A stretch of 64,000 bases of DNA from contig MNCI01038293.1 in NCBI GenBank assembly GCA_015680685.1, positions 152,688-216,687 of the forward strand. The letters are read 5' to 3'. This document shows positions 22,010-33,590 of the stretch, piece after piece. A model generated the notes under the pieces. The model had not been told where the DNA came from. It saw only the letters and a program-made list of their open reading frames with translations, and ran no database searches. A program made the position numbers and the translations under genes. The DNA is from Gnetum montanum (Eukaryota; Streptophyta; Gnetopsida; Gnetales; Gnetaceae). Numbering within the stretch: position 1 is the first letter of the stretch; each line of letters starts with the position of its first letter.

Positions 22010-23140
22010 ATCATGGCCCTAGAAGAAAAAGTTTTGTAAATTATCTAAGGTCCTTTCCACAATGTCTAGAACTTAGTTCATTGAGGTACATGTGTGGGAT
22101 TCCAGTAGAGAACCTTATCTCCTGGTTAAAATTTGACTTTCTTGATTTTAAGCCCATGGCACTTTTTGTTGAATGCCTTGTGTACCTTATTAGATGATAA
22201 GACCACCCATTGATTTTCATCTAACAAGTTGAGATTTAGTAATCTTTTTTCTTGTGCTATACTCAATTCAAGGTCAAGGTCATAGGTTGTTCAAAGTGTA
22301 TGAAGCTCAAATTGAATAGGAAGTGTTGGTAATTTTCCATACACAAGCTCATAGAAAGAGTAGCCTATAAGAAGTTTCCATGTTGAGCAGTAGATGCAAA
22401 GGGCATCATTGAGTTTCATGCTCTAGTCTTTCCTATATTTGTTGATAGTTCTTATTATAATCTTTGTGATTTCACTATTGGTAACCTTAGCTTGACCATT
22501 AGCTTAGGGGTGGTAGGGTGTTGTGAGTTTATGTTCAACCCCCAAGTGTTACATGAGCTTTTGAAAAGTAGTGCTTGTAAAGTGAGTTCCATTATCAGAA
22601 ATTAATGCATGTGGCATACCAAACTTATTTACAACATTGTTTTGTACAAATTGAGCAATGGTAGAAGATGTACAATCAATGATGACTATTTCGTCTGCCC
22701 ATTTCATATAGTAGTCAACAACAACTATGATGTACGCCTTTCCATTTGACATGGGCATGATGGGATCCACGAAATCAATGCCCTAGATGTCGAAGGGTTC
22801 TAGTGGTTGAATCCATTATTAAGGTCCCTCCATTTGAGTACTCATTCCACCATCCCATTGGCAATGTTCACAAGAGTGCACATATTGGTGAGCATCCTTG
22901 AAGATTGTTGGCCAATAGCACCTTGCCATTAGGATTTTAATGGCCGTGCATCTCCTAGCAAAGTGGCCCTTACAAGGACCTTCACGAGCATCCTAGAGAA
23001 TGCACAGTTGATTATCATCAAGGACACTCCATTGAACTAGGCCATCAAGACATTCCTTGTAGAGATGTTTGTTGATATTCATGAAGTTTTTTTCTTGGTG
23101 AAGAAATTATTGTTTCTTCTAGTGGTCCAACCCTTGTGGC
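22010..23140 (-). pseudogene. Integrase of element D
   Basis: The N-terminal zinc-binding part is readable around 22860-22995 (GHFARRCTAIKILMARCYWP, then CEHCQW). The catalytic core at 22549-22770 has SNGKAYIIVVVDYYMKWADE and FGMPHALISDNGTHFTS, containing two of the D,D-35-E acidic residues. A C-terminal segment to about 22010 has VVLSSNKVHKAFNKK and similar basic stretches. Several stops break it. It is the only recognisable integrase among the A/D/F family copies in this window. Confidence 0.85.
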
Positions 23141-23289
23141 ATTTTGTAAGTGAGAAGATAGGTGAGAATGCCATCACACCATTTAGGCTCATTGGGTAAT
23201 TATTTATTTATAGCCCTAGAAACAAGGAATTCATCAGGAAACATATCAGATAGTGGGTTCTCCTCCTCTTTGTTGTCCCATCATAACTG

Positions 23290-24480
23290 AAACAAGTGAA
23301 TAGAAACCACATTCTCAATACCTTTTCAATCTACCATTGTAAGATTGAATTCTTACAAGATCACTATCCACTGTATGACATGTGGGCTTACCATTGGCTT
23401 TTTCATTACGAAGTAGATGGTACTATGATCTATGTGCACAAGAACTTTGTATCCAAGCACATAATGTCTAAACTTGTTTAGGGTAAACACCATAACCATC
23501 AATTCTTTTTCTATGGTGGTGTAGTTTAGTTGTGCATCCATAATACTTCATCTAGTGCAATGGATGTAATATGATCATTTCTTATCATTCATCTATGTAA
23601 GCATAGCTCCTAAGAAATAATTTAATACATTTTTCANTAGTTATTGGAATGCTTGCTCACATTCCACAATCTAGATAAATGGAGCATCTTTTTTTGTTAG
23701 CTCTACCAATGGTTTTGCAATCTCAAGGAGATTCTCTATGAATCATTAGTAGTAACTAGTGTGTCTAAGAAATGACTGAACATCTTTGATAGTTTTTGGT
23801 TGGTAGATTATTCCTTGGATGACCCTTTTTTTTGTAGGCTCTACCTCAATTTCTACTTGGTGAGATTTGATGCTGAAATATAATGCCTTCTTGGACCATT
23901 AGATGAATCTTTTTCTAGTTGAGCCACAGATTTGTTTCAACACATCATTTTAGTACTTGCTCAAGGTAGTCTGAGGTTTGCTGAAATGTAGCTTCATAAG
24001 TGGAGAAGTCATCCATGAATACTTCCATATCACTACCAATTTTCTGTTGAAAAATGCTTAATACTAGGCATTGGAATGTAGCAGGGGCATTACACAGACC
24101 AAATGGCATCTTGCAATATGTAAAAGTTCCCTAGAGACTTTTGAATGTTGCATTGGCCTAGTCCTTTGGTGTGATCTGGATTTGGTTATAGCCACTATAA
24201 CCATCCAAAAAACTATAGTAGCAATGCCTAAATATTTTTTCTAACACTTGATTAACAAATGAAAATGGGAAATGATCCTTGAATGTTGTCATATTCAACA
24301 ACCAAAAATCGATGTTAACCAATCACTTTCCACCTTTCTTTGACACAATCACAACTAGATTAACCCACTCACTATCCACAATGAGATAAATGAACCCTAC
24401 CTTGAGGAGTTTTTCAATTTTCTCTTTGATGATCTACTTTAGTTTGGGGTTCAATCACCTCTGTGGTTGCCTCTTTGGCT
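23290..24480 (-). pseudogene. pol: Reverse transcriptase and RNase H of element D
   Basis: On the minus strand the RT has the fingers region near 24400 and an intact FMDDF at 24005-24019. RNase H follows with QLNYTTIEKELMVMVFTLN and VHIDHSTIYF (23353-23541). The sequence parallels element A 7385-8640 throughout. One ambiguous base lies near 23638. Stops and small indels occur. Confidence 0.9.
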
Positions 24481-24976
24481 TCATAGTTGGGTTAGTGTAG
24501 ATGTGATGCTAGCATATCCTAGGATCAATCCTTATGAGTTCCAAATATGATCAGGCAAAGGCTCTTGATCATTTTTTCAACCACATTCAATAACATCTTT
24601 TTCTATTTTGGAACAATATTTGCATTAACAATGATTTGTTTTCCATTTTTTAAGAATACATATTTCATATCAATTGGTAGATTTTTTATTTAAGGGACTC
24701 TTGCTTGAAATTTTTAGGAATTTCCAACATTCCCTAGTAGGTATCATCATTTTCATCATTAGAGAGTTAGTGATGAACTTGCTCTAGTTCATCCATGCTT
24801 GTGACATATGCACATGTAAGGCTCTTAGTTGGTTCCATGCAAAGTGTGCTACTCTTAGAATTAGCAATTAGCCACTGGGTACCCTCCTATTTTGTGGGTA
24901 CTACTTATAGACACCTTTGAATTTCTACTTTTGGTGCACACTTCTTGCATGCAGAGATGGATGCTCATTTCACTGC

Positions 24977-25480
24977 CTAGAGTTTTTGCACATAATTACA
25001 CCTTATATCACTATACATGATGCATGGAACTTGCTTCTTTTCAATCTTCTCGAATGCATTTTCTTTAGATATTTCCAGGGAAAGATCTCTAATGCTCATT
25101 CTTGCATCAATGATGCTTAGCCATGTATGTATCATGATGATTGGGAAGCCCCCTTTGCAATTCTTCACCTTGATCACTAGGAAATCGGTAGGATAAGACC
25201 ACCCATAGATAGTGGTCACAATATCTTCTACTAGTTCCAATGAAACTATGATGGACTAGTCTACTAATTCTAATCTAATATTGCTCTTCTTGAGAGGAGG
25301 TAGGTTCCATGCAGTATACATCTCATGAGAAATTAGATTGACACCAAAACTTGAGGCAAGAAGAGCTTTGCATAGTTCATTCCTAATAATCTACAAATAA
25401 ATAATAGGACTTCTAGGATTGACTAATTTTCTGGAAAGGTTTCTAGCATAAATCTAATTAGATATGGCATGAGTAAGCAT
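24977..25480 (-). pseudogene. Aspartic protease domain of element D
   Basis: The frame 25240-24977 reads LVEDIVTTIYGWSYPTDFLV, then GGFPIIMIHTWLSIIDARM and EISKENAFEKIEKK, matching element A 6610-6850. Upstream, the active-site loop is degraded to LASSFGVNLISHEMY, so the catalytic Asp has been lost. Confidence 0.75.
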
Positions 25481-25649
25481 CACAACATGGATCCTAGGTG
25501 GTATTTGGTTTGAAGAGGACTCAAAGGAAGTTGATACAGAGGAGGAAAAAGGAGTAGGGTTCTCAACTATGGGTGTACTTAAGAGCTTAGGTGGACTACA
25601 AGGTTAGAAGAAAGGTCTTTTCTCTGATTAAGTATTTAAACCACTTAGT

Positions 25650-28011
25650 TGATGAATTGGTTGTAGGTTAATAGCCTTGGTAGCATTGTGTTGTTGCGAT
25701 TGAGCTTGGAGTTCACCTTGCATAGATGGAGTAGGTGGTAGTTGTGTAAAGGGAGGAGGAAGATGTGTAGGAACATGAGGAGGATAAGAATAAATGGTGG
25801 TATCCCTCCTTGCATGTGGAGAATGAGTTTGGTAATTATTAGAAGGGTAGTAGTGAGGTTAAATAGTAGAAACATGACTAGAAGAGTCATGTGGAGACAA
25901 TGGTTGCTAAACATAGTACCATGTGGATCAGGTTGTCTTTAAGGGTACTGCTACCTTGACGGTGTCAACACCCATGACTGTGCTTGTTGTCACTATTGAT
26001 ACTGCTCATATGGTTGTGGTGGAATTCCACTTGGATAATATTTTTGTGGCTAGTGAAACTACCTAGAATTTCCTTGAGTATAAGATAATCTTCTAGGTGT
26101 TTTCCTTTGTGCTAGTCATGGATTTAAGGCATAAATCCAAAATTTCTATATGTGTGACAAAATAGGATAACATCCCTTAGGATGTTCATAATGATAAATT
26201 TTACACCCACCATCATCATTTGATTCATTTCCCACAACTTCCTCTATTGCAAAAATCTTGCCCTTACCTCTTCGATAAGCACATTCAACTTTCTTGTTCC
26301 TCCTGCACTCACAATCACTATCTTGTTCTTTGGACTCTTCAAAAAATTTTAGGAGAGCTTAAAATCTGCTATCCATGGAGTCCCATAATTAATCAATGTT
26401 GGTCATAATTTCATATTAAAACTTTTGTAGTGACAAGGTTTTTCTATTCACCACGTCATCAAGTGCTAATTCTCCCTCATTATCACAAAATAAAATCTCC
26501 TACTTGAGAATGGAAGGATCATAATTATATTCTTCTACACTTTCTCTTTTTCTTAATTCACCTTCCTCTTTAGCTACCTACTCAATTAATCTTTGGATCT
26601 AACAAGCGCTTAATTCTAATAGTTTCCCTTGGGCATAGACACCAAGGGTTCTCCTTGTTTCAAATCAAATCCCATCTATAATGTGGCAAAGTTGGTCCAA
26701 TTGAGAGTAACCATGACTAGGACATCTGTGCATTAAGGAATAGTATTGGCCTATGGTGGCATCTAAGGGTTTATGTGTTTCTTATTTCCATCCTTGGATC
26801 TACCTTCTTAAGTTGGACACTCTAGAGTATGTTTGAGATTTATCATTGAATAATTCAAGCATGGCACTCCATCATCTGATAGATTCTAGTTCTAAGGATA
26901 GATACCAATTTTTAGCTTCTTTGATGAGTATTCATGGAAACAACTTTAGCTTTTTCTACTCATTCTCTATATTTTGCAAGGCACATGCATCTTGAAAAGC
27001 TTGGAGATGGTTCTAAAAATCTGAGTTATATCCCCCTTTAAACCAAGGGATATTTTTCATGTTTAACCTTTTGATCTAACTATTTTTGACATACCTTGTT
27101 GGAATTTGTACTACCTTTGCGATGTTTAGCATATTCTAGGTAGCAAGTAAAGGCTCATGGAGACATGGAGTTTGGTGCCTATGATGCCCTCTACTACCCC
27201 TTCGTTCATCATGATGGGCCTCTCTTGAATGCTTACGCCCTTAGTCTTGCATTTCCTAATGGTTCCTTTAATCATTTTGGTTCCATCAATCACTTCCATC
27301 ATGGTCACACCTCCTATAGTTATGGTCAAATATAGAAAAAGAAGAAGATGATGACAAAGGTGAAGAGGAAGGAGGACTAGCACAATCATGGTGCTTGCTA
27401 TCCCCTCTTTGATGATCATGTTCATGATTATGATCTTGTCTCTTGTCTTTATCCTTGCCCTAATTTGCCTCTTTGGATCCTTCTTTATCATTAGATCCAT
27501 TCTTACCAGAACTAGGATCATGAATCATGGACAATAGATTCTAGTTTTGACCTCCTTCACCAAAGTTAAAGAGAGGAATTTCACTAAATGAAAAATCCCT
27601 AGAGAAGGGTTTCCCACCATATTTTTGGTATAGCAGGAATGGGGAATCATTGAATCCTTTTCCCTTTATAGATTCATAGTGTTGTTCTAATTGGTGATCC
27701 CTAAGATGTTGTGCATTAGTGGGATGATAATCCCTAGTGCCAATATCATGCACAACATACTCAACATGAAGTTCTTGGAGACCTAGCTGATTAAGCATTT
27801 ATTGGATCATTGCAAGAATGGATAAATCCAATGGCAACACAATGTTGCTCTCCATGTCATGTCACCATAGCTATTCATCCTAATGTAGGATGAAGGTGAA
27901 ATTGGATACATACTTATTAGGATGAGCATATACCACTCGATATTGCTGGGGCACTGGCTGATGTACTTCATTAGATTTGGATGGAGAATCACTCCTATGA
28001 GAAGAAGACAT
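25650..28011 (-). pseudogene. gag: gag of element D, degenerate
   Basis: It starts MSSSHRSDSPSKSNEV about 140 bases after the primer-binding site. A long acidic/basic linker follows (27126-27521, rich in Lys, Asp, His and Ser on the true frame), then HLQAFQDACALQNIENEXKK and KLFPWILIKEAKNWYLSLE near 26850-27010, the start of the retrotransposon gag (capsid) domain. The part toward 25650 is rich in Pro, Tyr and Gln. Stops and frameshifts are numerous. Confidence 0.8.
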
Positions 28012-28150
28012 CTTATGTTAGAAAATAAAAATGTAGTTTGCTTTTAGAAATTTTTGTAGTTATTTTTGAAGTATGATATGACTCTAGGGTTTGTTTCAAA
28101 AATTTGAATAATTTTTCACTAGTCCTAGATAGCACACATAACAACTAAAA

Positions 28151-28170
28151 GGTCCCTGGCAATGACACCA
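28151..28170 (-). other. Primer-binding site of element D, tRNA-Asp type
   Basis: Read on the minus strand the sequence is TGGTGTCATTGCCAGGGACC, one base from the LTR edge. It keeps GCCAGGGAC of the tRNA-Asp-complementary site and matches A and B in position. Confidence 0.8.
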
Positions 28171-28171
28171 A

Positions 28172-28409
28172 TGATGAGTGATGAGGTACCGCTATGCCCA
28201 ACCATATGAATCACAAGTATTCATGTGTGATCTAGTTGAACTCCATAGATCTTAAGTTCCAAAGCACACTAGTTTCAAGGAAGTGAAATCTAATTGGAAT
28301 GATTGTTGTCTTCTCAGTTTCACTTTTGAGGTGCAAGTATATGGTATCTAATAACGAGGCTCTAATATCAGATATTTGATATTGGAGTGTGTCAAGATAT
28401 GATTCATCA
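28172..28409 (-). repeat. 5' LTR of element D, internally deleted
   Basis: It has both LTR edges (TGATGAATC and ACTCATCA) but is only 238 bp. Relative to the 3' LTR, about 600 bases carrying the TATA box and most of R are missing, with the junction near 28339. The deletion removes the element's own promoter. Confidence 0.85.
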
Positions 28410-28414
28410 TACCT
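28410..28414. repeat. Target-site duplication of element D, right copy (TACCT)
   Basis: It is identical to 19061-19065 and directly follows the outer LTR edge. Confidence 0.95.
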
Positions 28415-29000
28415 TTTATGTTCTACCTAATATTCAAAAGTAAAATACTCCTATTCATCCTATTAATAATACTATTAATTCTCCTACTTATTTTCTTGCT
28501 AAATACTTCTTATTTCATTAAAAAAAATTTAGTATTTTGCTATTTTATAAAGAATTTTGATATTGATGAAAATGATATTTTAGCTTGTTTGATGTTGTTT
28601 CTTTATATAATATGATTCATTTTGATAAAGCAATGAACATGATTTATAAGTTGAATTTAGAAATTAATGTATGCTCTCTTATTAAGCTTTGTTTAGAAAC
28701 CACCTATTTCAAATATAATAATGAGCAAAATATGTTGCTAAAGGTTCACCTTTGTCTCATTTCATTGATAATTTATACATGGAAAATTTTGAACAACTTG
28801 CCATTAATTCTTTTTCTCTTAAACCTAAACATTGGGTAAGAGATGTAGATGATAATAATGTTTGTTGGTCTCATAGTTTAGAAAATATTCAAGATTTTAA
28901 TAAACATCATTATCAAATAGATTCCAACAACTAATTTACTATGGAACTAGAAAAGGACAATTCATTGCATTTCTTAGATGTTAAAATAGTAAGAAAGAAA
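28410..29000 (+). pseudogene. Penelope-like element: reverse transcriptase domain
   Basis: Motifs appear in the Penelope order: YVLPNIQK (28417-28440, family form YGLPKIHK), NTPIHPINNT, NSPTYFLAKY (28477-28506), then DENDIL and FDVVSLY (28588-28608, motif A with its catalytic Asp), LIKLCLETTYFKYNNE, GSPLS (28743-28757, motif B), NLYMENFEQLAINSFSLKP and VDD (28845-28853, motif C). The family's signature spacing of NLYME after GSPLS is kept. Small frame changes lie near 28415, 28560-28590 and 28720. It copies RNA into DNA in intact relatives. Confidence 0.92.
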
Positions 29001-29470
29001 TACTCAAATAATTAATTTAGAATATTATGTAAATTATTTCTAAAACATATTGATCAATATTTGAATGGTCCTCCTCATCAGCTCTTTAGTTAAAAACTCT
29101 CTACCCTTTGCTTCATAATGATTAAAGCTCTCAACATTCATAATATAACTTCTTTCCATAAAGATGTTAATCATTTGAACAATATCTTTAAACTCAAAAA
29201 ATTTGATAAGTAGGCTATCACTAAATCATGGAAAAATTAATTCATTATTAGCTAAATAAAATAGATGTTCCTTATGATATAAATATGGATTTAGAAAATT
29301 TATATAATAATAGTTCTCTTTCAAATAAAAACCTCATTAACATTTTCTACATCAAAGGTATTTTTGAGAGAAATGCTAAAGTTTTTTAAAAATATGATAT
29401 TATAATAGTCTTTAAATCCTATAACAAAATATATAACCATTTCATAGTATCAAAGATAGAAATAATATTC
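29001..29470 (+). pseudogene. Penelope-like element: RT thumb and linker
   Basis: Readable pieces in shifting frames include SLHFLDVKIVRKKYS, TDQYLNG-like HIDQYLNGP, KLSTLC, IKALNI, TSFHKDVNHLNNIFK and, near 29360-29460, KSYNKIYNHF. In Penelope-like proteins the same string (D-Q-Y-L-N, then a K-D-V/E-x-x-H-L segment, then a basic F-K-x-Y segment) joins the RT to the endonuclease. Confidence 0.8.
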
Positions 29471-29830
29471 TAAATAATATTGGGGTCAATAAAATCTCTT
29501 GTATTTGTGGTAAATGTTATAGTGGTTAAATTGGTAGAACTTTCTCTATTAGATTGAAAGAGCACTTGAAAGACATGTAGTATAATACATCTTTAAAATC
29601 ACCTCTTGTAGAAAAGATCAAAAATTGTAACACCATTAGAAATCATAAGTGGATTATTAGATAATGCTAAAGTTCTTTGTGTAATGGATAACTCTGTAAA
29701 TAGAAAAAATTAGAAAAGTTCTTGAAATTAGAATTCATTCTAATAATGTTAATCAAGATCAAGGTTGTTTCACTCACCTAGCACAATGGCCTATATTAAC
29801 AAAAAATTAAGTAATCTAAAAATCTAATTT
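29471..29830 (+). pseudogene. Penelope-like element: GIY-YIG endonuclease
   Basis: From 29482 the frame reads GVNKISCICGKCYSG, a stop, then IGRTFSIRLKEHLKDM. The intact family form is G-I-Y-x-I-x-C-x-C-G-x-x-Y-I-G-x-T-G-R-x-x-x-x-R-x-x-E-H. The cysteine pair, the GRT-Arg segment and the Arg/His of the second helix are visible, while GIY has become GVN and YIG has become YSG. Further on, SPLVEKIKNC and NHKWIIR fit the next part. The domain cuts target DNA in Penelope retrotransposition. Its presence marks the EN-positive group. Confidence 0.9.
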
Positions 29831-30088
29831 AATCTTTCTTCTCTTTAAATTATTTTTCTTTTTCTTTTTAAATAGTTTGAGTATTTTTTGTACTTATTTA
29901 CAAACTCATTATCTTATATGTTAGAAGTTGTGAGTTCAATTATGATTGCTATATAATTATAGTCTAGGTTTTTTTCTTCTTGAACCTTTTATATTTTTTA
30001 AATAATTCTTTTGAATTACTTTTTATTTATTTTTTAACATTTTTTAAGTAGTACTTTTCCTAAAAAAGGCTATCCCACTATACCCACT
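29831..30088 (+). other. Probable 3' UTR of the Penelope-like element
   Basis: AT-rich, T-run-containing DNA lies between the endonuclease end and the LTR edge of element F. It contains no coding signal. A short A-rich TAAAAAAGG near 30061 could be a tail, but no clear 3' end or target duplication is seen. Confidence 0.5.
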
Positions 30089-31005
30089 TGATGAGTAGCA
30101 AGTATCCTCTATCCCCAATCATACAAATCACAAGCATTCATGTGCAATCTGATCAAATTCAGTTAATGGAACTAGTGTGGTATCTAGACCATTAAGTGTT
30201 GATTGTAGTTTACTATTCCCTCACTCAGACTAGTGGTAGCTTTATCACATATGATTTAGTCCAAAGTGAGGTATATGATTATTGATGTTGTGCAGTGAAG
30301 GCTAAATTATATGAAAGAATGAAAATTAATTATTTAATTTAATTAATAACAAGAGGATGAAATTACTATCCTAAGGGCAATGAGTGTCTATTTCTAGCTT
30401 TCTATACACATCCTGAAATCATGTACTAACTACTAGGATTACCAAGTGTTATGCTATTGTGAAAACTATGCAATAGTGCTGCTGATGGGATTACCAAGTG
30501 AATACATGCTTACCCTCAAAACTAGCCACACTCATTCCACCAATTAATTAATGTGCATGGAAATGTAAATATTAACAAAGTACATAGAAGGAAAATTGCA
30601 TTGAAGGTAAACCTATTCTAAGTCAAAGTGGTGCAATGAATAGGAATTAATATCGATCTTATTTTTCTTCTATGGAATGTGTCCACCTACAATGCCACTC
30701 GAATAAGATGTTGTATTACTAACTCAAATTCATATGACAAGAACTTGCTAACTATTTGCTAAGATTACAGGAAAAAATTGTAAGAGTCTAGCTATACTAC
30801 TTACCAAATAGTGCAAATACACAATGGGTGCTCATATATTTATAGATTTTAGGCCAAAAAGTATTGATGCATATGCTCCAACACATCTAGGGTGCATTGA
30901 CAAGAATGCATCAATGCATTCTCATCGACACATATGTGTCAATGTATCTAAGATGCATTGACAAGGATGCATTCATGAAGTTACCAAACATATGATGTTT
31001 CATCA
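30089..31005 (-). repeat. 3' LTR of element F
   Basis: It is 917 bp with edges TGATGAAACATC and TACTCATCA in element orientation. The TATA-like ATCTATAAATATA lies at about 30834-30846 (minus strand). U3 has TGCAT-centred dyads at 30865-30975 (for example GATGCATTGA and CATATGTG) in place of GATATC. Just outside its start is CATGAGGGTA on the minus strand, the polypurine-tract end. Confidence 0.85.
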
Positions 31006-31123
31006 TACCCTCATGATTGACTAAAAACTCATCCTTGATTTATATATATATGGATGAAGTTCCATTATAAAAATTATGATGTGATCAAGACTAGATTGAC
31101 TACCATTACAAAAGTAGAGTGTC

Positions 31124-31425
31124 GTATTACAAAATTTTATTTGAGTCAATGTCTTACAAAATGACAAAAAGACTAGACAAACATCAAAATTTACAAAATT
31201 GCAGAAGTCTTAAAAAATTTATTTACGGTGAATCTTCATGTTGTTCCTAGCATTAGTATTTTTTCCAACCTTGGTATTACAAAATTTTATTCGAGTTAAT
31301 GTATTACAAAATGATAAAAAAGACTAGACAAACATCAAACTTTACAAAATTGTAGAAGTTTTAAAAAATTTATTAATGGTGAATCTTCATGTTGTTCCTA
31401 GCAGTGGTAGTTTTTTTCAACCTTG
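31124..31425. repeat. Tandem duplication of 150 bp in the 3' leader of F
   Basis: GTATTACAAAATTTTATT begins copies at 31124 and 31274. Both run through AAACATCAAA and GAATCTTCATGTTGTTCCTA to CAACCTTGG. The copies differ at about a dozen sites. The unit has no coding potential. Confidence 0.85.
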
Positions 31426-33329
31426 GTTGTTATGTTATTGCTCTCTTTTATGTGGAACATTTTGAAGGATGGACTAAAATTTCTTCTCATCATTCCATGG
31501 GTCTAGAAAACATGTGATGTTTGAAGTGTAATCTTTGTATCATTCCTTGCTTTGTAAAAGACCTTTAACCTTATCTATTTTGTTTTATGTCATATAAAAT
31601 CACTAAAGGATCAACATTAGTTTTGATAATTTTTTCCTTATTGATTAATCCTTTTTGAATTTTTAGTTAGCTCAAAATTCAAAAAAAAATTAGCTTTTAG
31701 GCTCAAGGTGATTTCATAATAATGTTCTCCAAGGGTATAAGGTAACTAAAATGTTAGAAAAATTTCAAAAATAAAATCCTTAGGCCCCCCACCCCCTCCC
31801 CTCTATAAATGAGTTCAACTCCAAAAGCTCACAAGTTTTTGAACATAAAAACTGAAAGTCTAGTTCACATAATAATAAGATATATTAAATTTGAAGGATA
31901 GTTAAATATAAAGTATATAAAAGTATTAAAATTAATTGAAATTGATGAGAAGTAGTCTCAAAATGATGCATAAATTTAGAGAAGTTTTCCATGATATCTC
32001 TGAGGATGTAATGTTTTGACTCAATGCCATGATCCAACAATAGTCATACAAGTGAGTCCTTCGGAAAGCAGGCTCCTACCCTAACATTCATGAACATCTT
32101 AGAAGTTAAATGTAGATCATATCTTAGTTCCAAATAACACATGACTACCTTGGTTAGGATTCTATACTATACTAGACAAAACCATTAGGCTCATAATTGC
32201 ATGCTGCAATGAGGTAAATAATGGCATGAGAAGGGATTGCAAAGACTAAGATGTAAGGTACTTAATCATGTCCACAATAGGTTCTTATGTCAATTATGAT
32301 TAAGATAAACATCATTCCTATCCATCAAAGTTTCAAACCAAATGCATACCATTAACAGTGGCCTTGCATTGGTTTGTTCCTTCTTGTCTACAATCATGAG
32401 TTCATAACAACCACACAAAATGAGCATCACTCCAAAAAGAGAAGAAAAGAGAAGAAGGAAGAAAGGGCCTTAGTTAGAGGGATTCCTTCAATCATGGATA
32501 ACATGACTTTCTAGCCCCATAACTAGTTCTTGTAGCCTATTATTATGTTTACAGGGTGTGATTTGAATTTCTATGCTTTTGTTTCTTTTTATTATTGTTG
32601 TTGTTGTTTTTGTTTTTTGTTTTTTGAATCCACAAGAATCATACCATGCAAATACTTGCTTCCTATTTATTATCCAATAATAGAAGTGATGGTACATTCT
32701 TGTAGAATTCATGAACCATAAGAAGGTAGTCAAGAAAAGAACCCAACAAATCCCCTTGAGGCCACACCCTTTGCCATTCCCACTTGGCCTTTCTCTCTTT
32801 CTTTAAGGCATAATGATTAGTAGTTAATTTTACTTTCATATGAGAAGAACCATATTTTTTTCATGATAAAGATCTTTTATTTAGAGAAATTGAAGGGATG
32901 GATGATTTTGTCATACTACAGTACATACTTTTTTATCCAATCATCTTGATAGCATAGGACAAAGACCCAACACATGTTGTTGACTTATACATCATGATTG
33001 GCAATATAACTATTACAAAAAACATAATAGAAAACCATAAATAATAAAAGAAATGTTTCAAGAAAAGAGAAAATTATGAAGGAAAGAAAATAAAAATAAC
33101 AAGAAATGGAAAACATATTAAGAATTAGAGAATTTTTAAGAAATAGAAAACTGAGAAAAAATTGTAAAACAAAAAAGTGGAAATACAATTATCAGTTCTT
33201 GATTAAAAATGAGGCATTTTCCCCAAAACTAAGTTCATGGATGAGAATTTGGAAAATATACCACACATTTCATTGGTTATACACCCCAAGTTTCCCATTT
33301 ATCATCATTAGTGCTTTGAGTTTTTTCTA
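31426..33329 (-). other. 3' leader of element F, non-coding
   Basis: It shares 32400-32770 with D and A (AAGGGCCTTAGTTAGAG and the ACCATGCAAA block). The rest has no recognisable motif. A C-rich spot, CCCCCCACCCCCTCCCC, lies near 31785. Small open frames in both strands are closed by AT-rich stops and show no family features. Confidence 0.55.
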
Positions 33330-33590
33330 GTTAGTATATTTAATGTTGATGATAATCAAGTTTTGGTCATTTGCAAACATGTATTTAGTTGCAATAGAAG
33401 ATGTTATCTTGTTAAATGGTCTAGATATGTTTCCATTGATGATATTGTTGTTAAGTTTGAGGAGGTTCTCCACTTGGATAATATGTTTATTGGTGGAACT
33501 GTTGCATGTAGTTTCCCTGTAGATAAGGCAACCACCCAGGTGCTTGTCGTTTCACCAATCTAGAATTTAATGTGTACACCCTAGATTATT
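33330..33590 (+). pseudogene. Unidentified coding-like fragment inside element F
   Basis: On the plus strand, opposite to F, a frame of about 75 codons reads VLVICKHVFSCNRRCYLVKW, then SIDDIVVKFEEVLHLDNMF and GTVACSFPVDKATTQVL, with no stop until 33561. It replaces the segment where F should carry pol, and it is absent from A and D. The composition looks like real protein rather than AT-rich noise. I do not recognise the family. It may be a captured exon or a piece of another element. Confidence 0.35.

Larger units (their letters stand above)
19066..28409 (-). mobile_element. Element D: complete Athila-like Ty3 retrotransposon
   Basis: Both LTRs, primer-binding site, gag, protease, RT, RNase H, integrase, 3' leader and purine-rich tract are present on the minus strand, flanked by TACCT on both sides. 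It is 9344 bp. It is the same family as A and F, and its intact order shows what those copies lost. Its 5' LTR has an internal deletion of about 600 bases. Stops in every ORF show it is inactive. It sits within the coding region of the Penelope-like element. Confidence 0.95.

Noticed and set aside
33363-33563. Calling the unknown F fragment a zinc-finger protein
   Set aside because: Two Cys lie in CNRRC, but there is no matching second pair with proper spacing.
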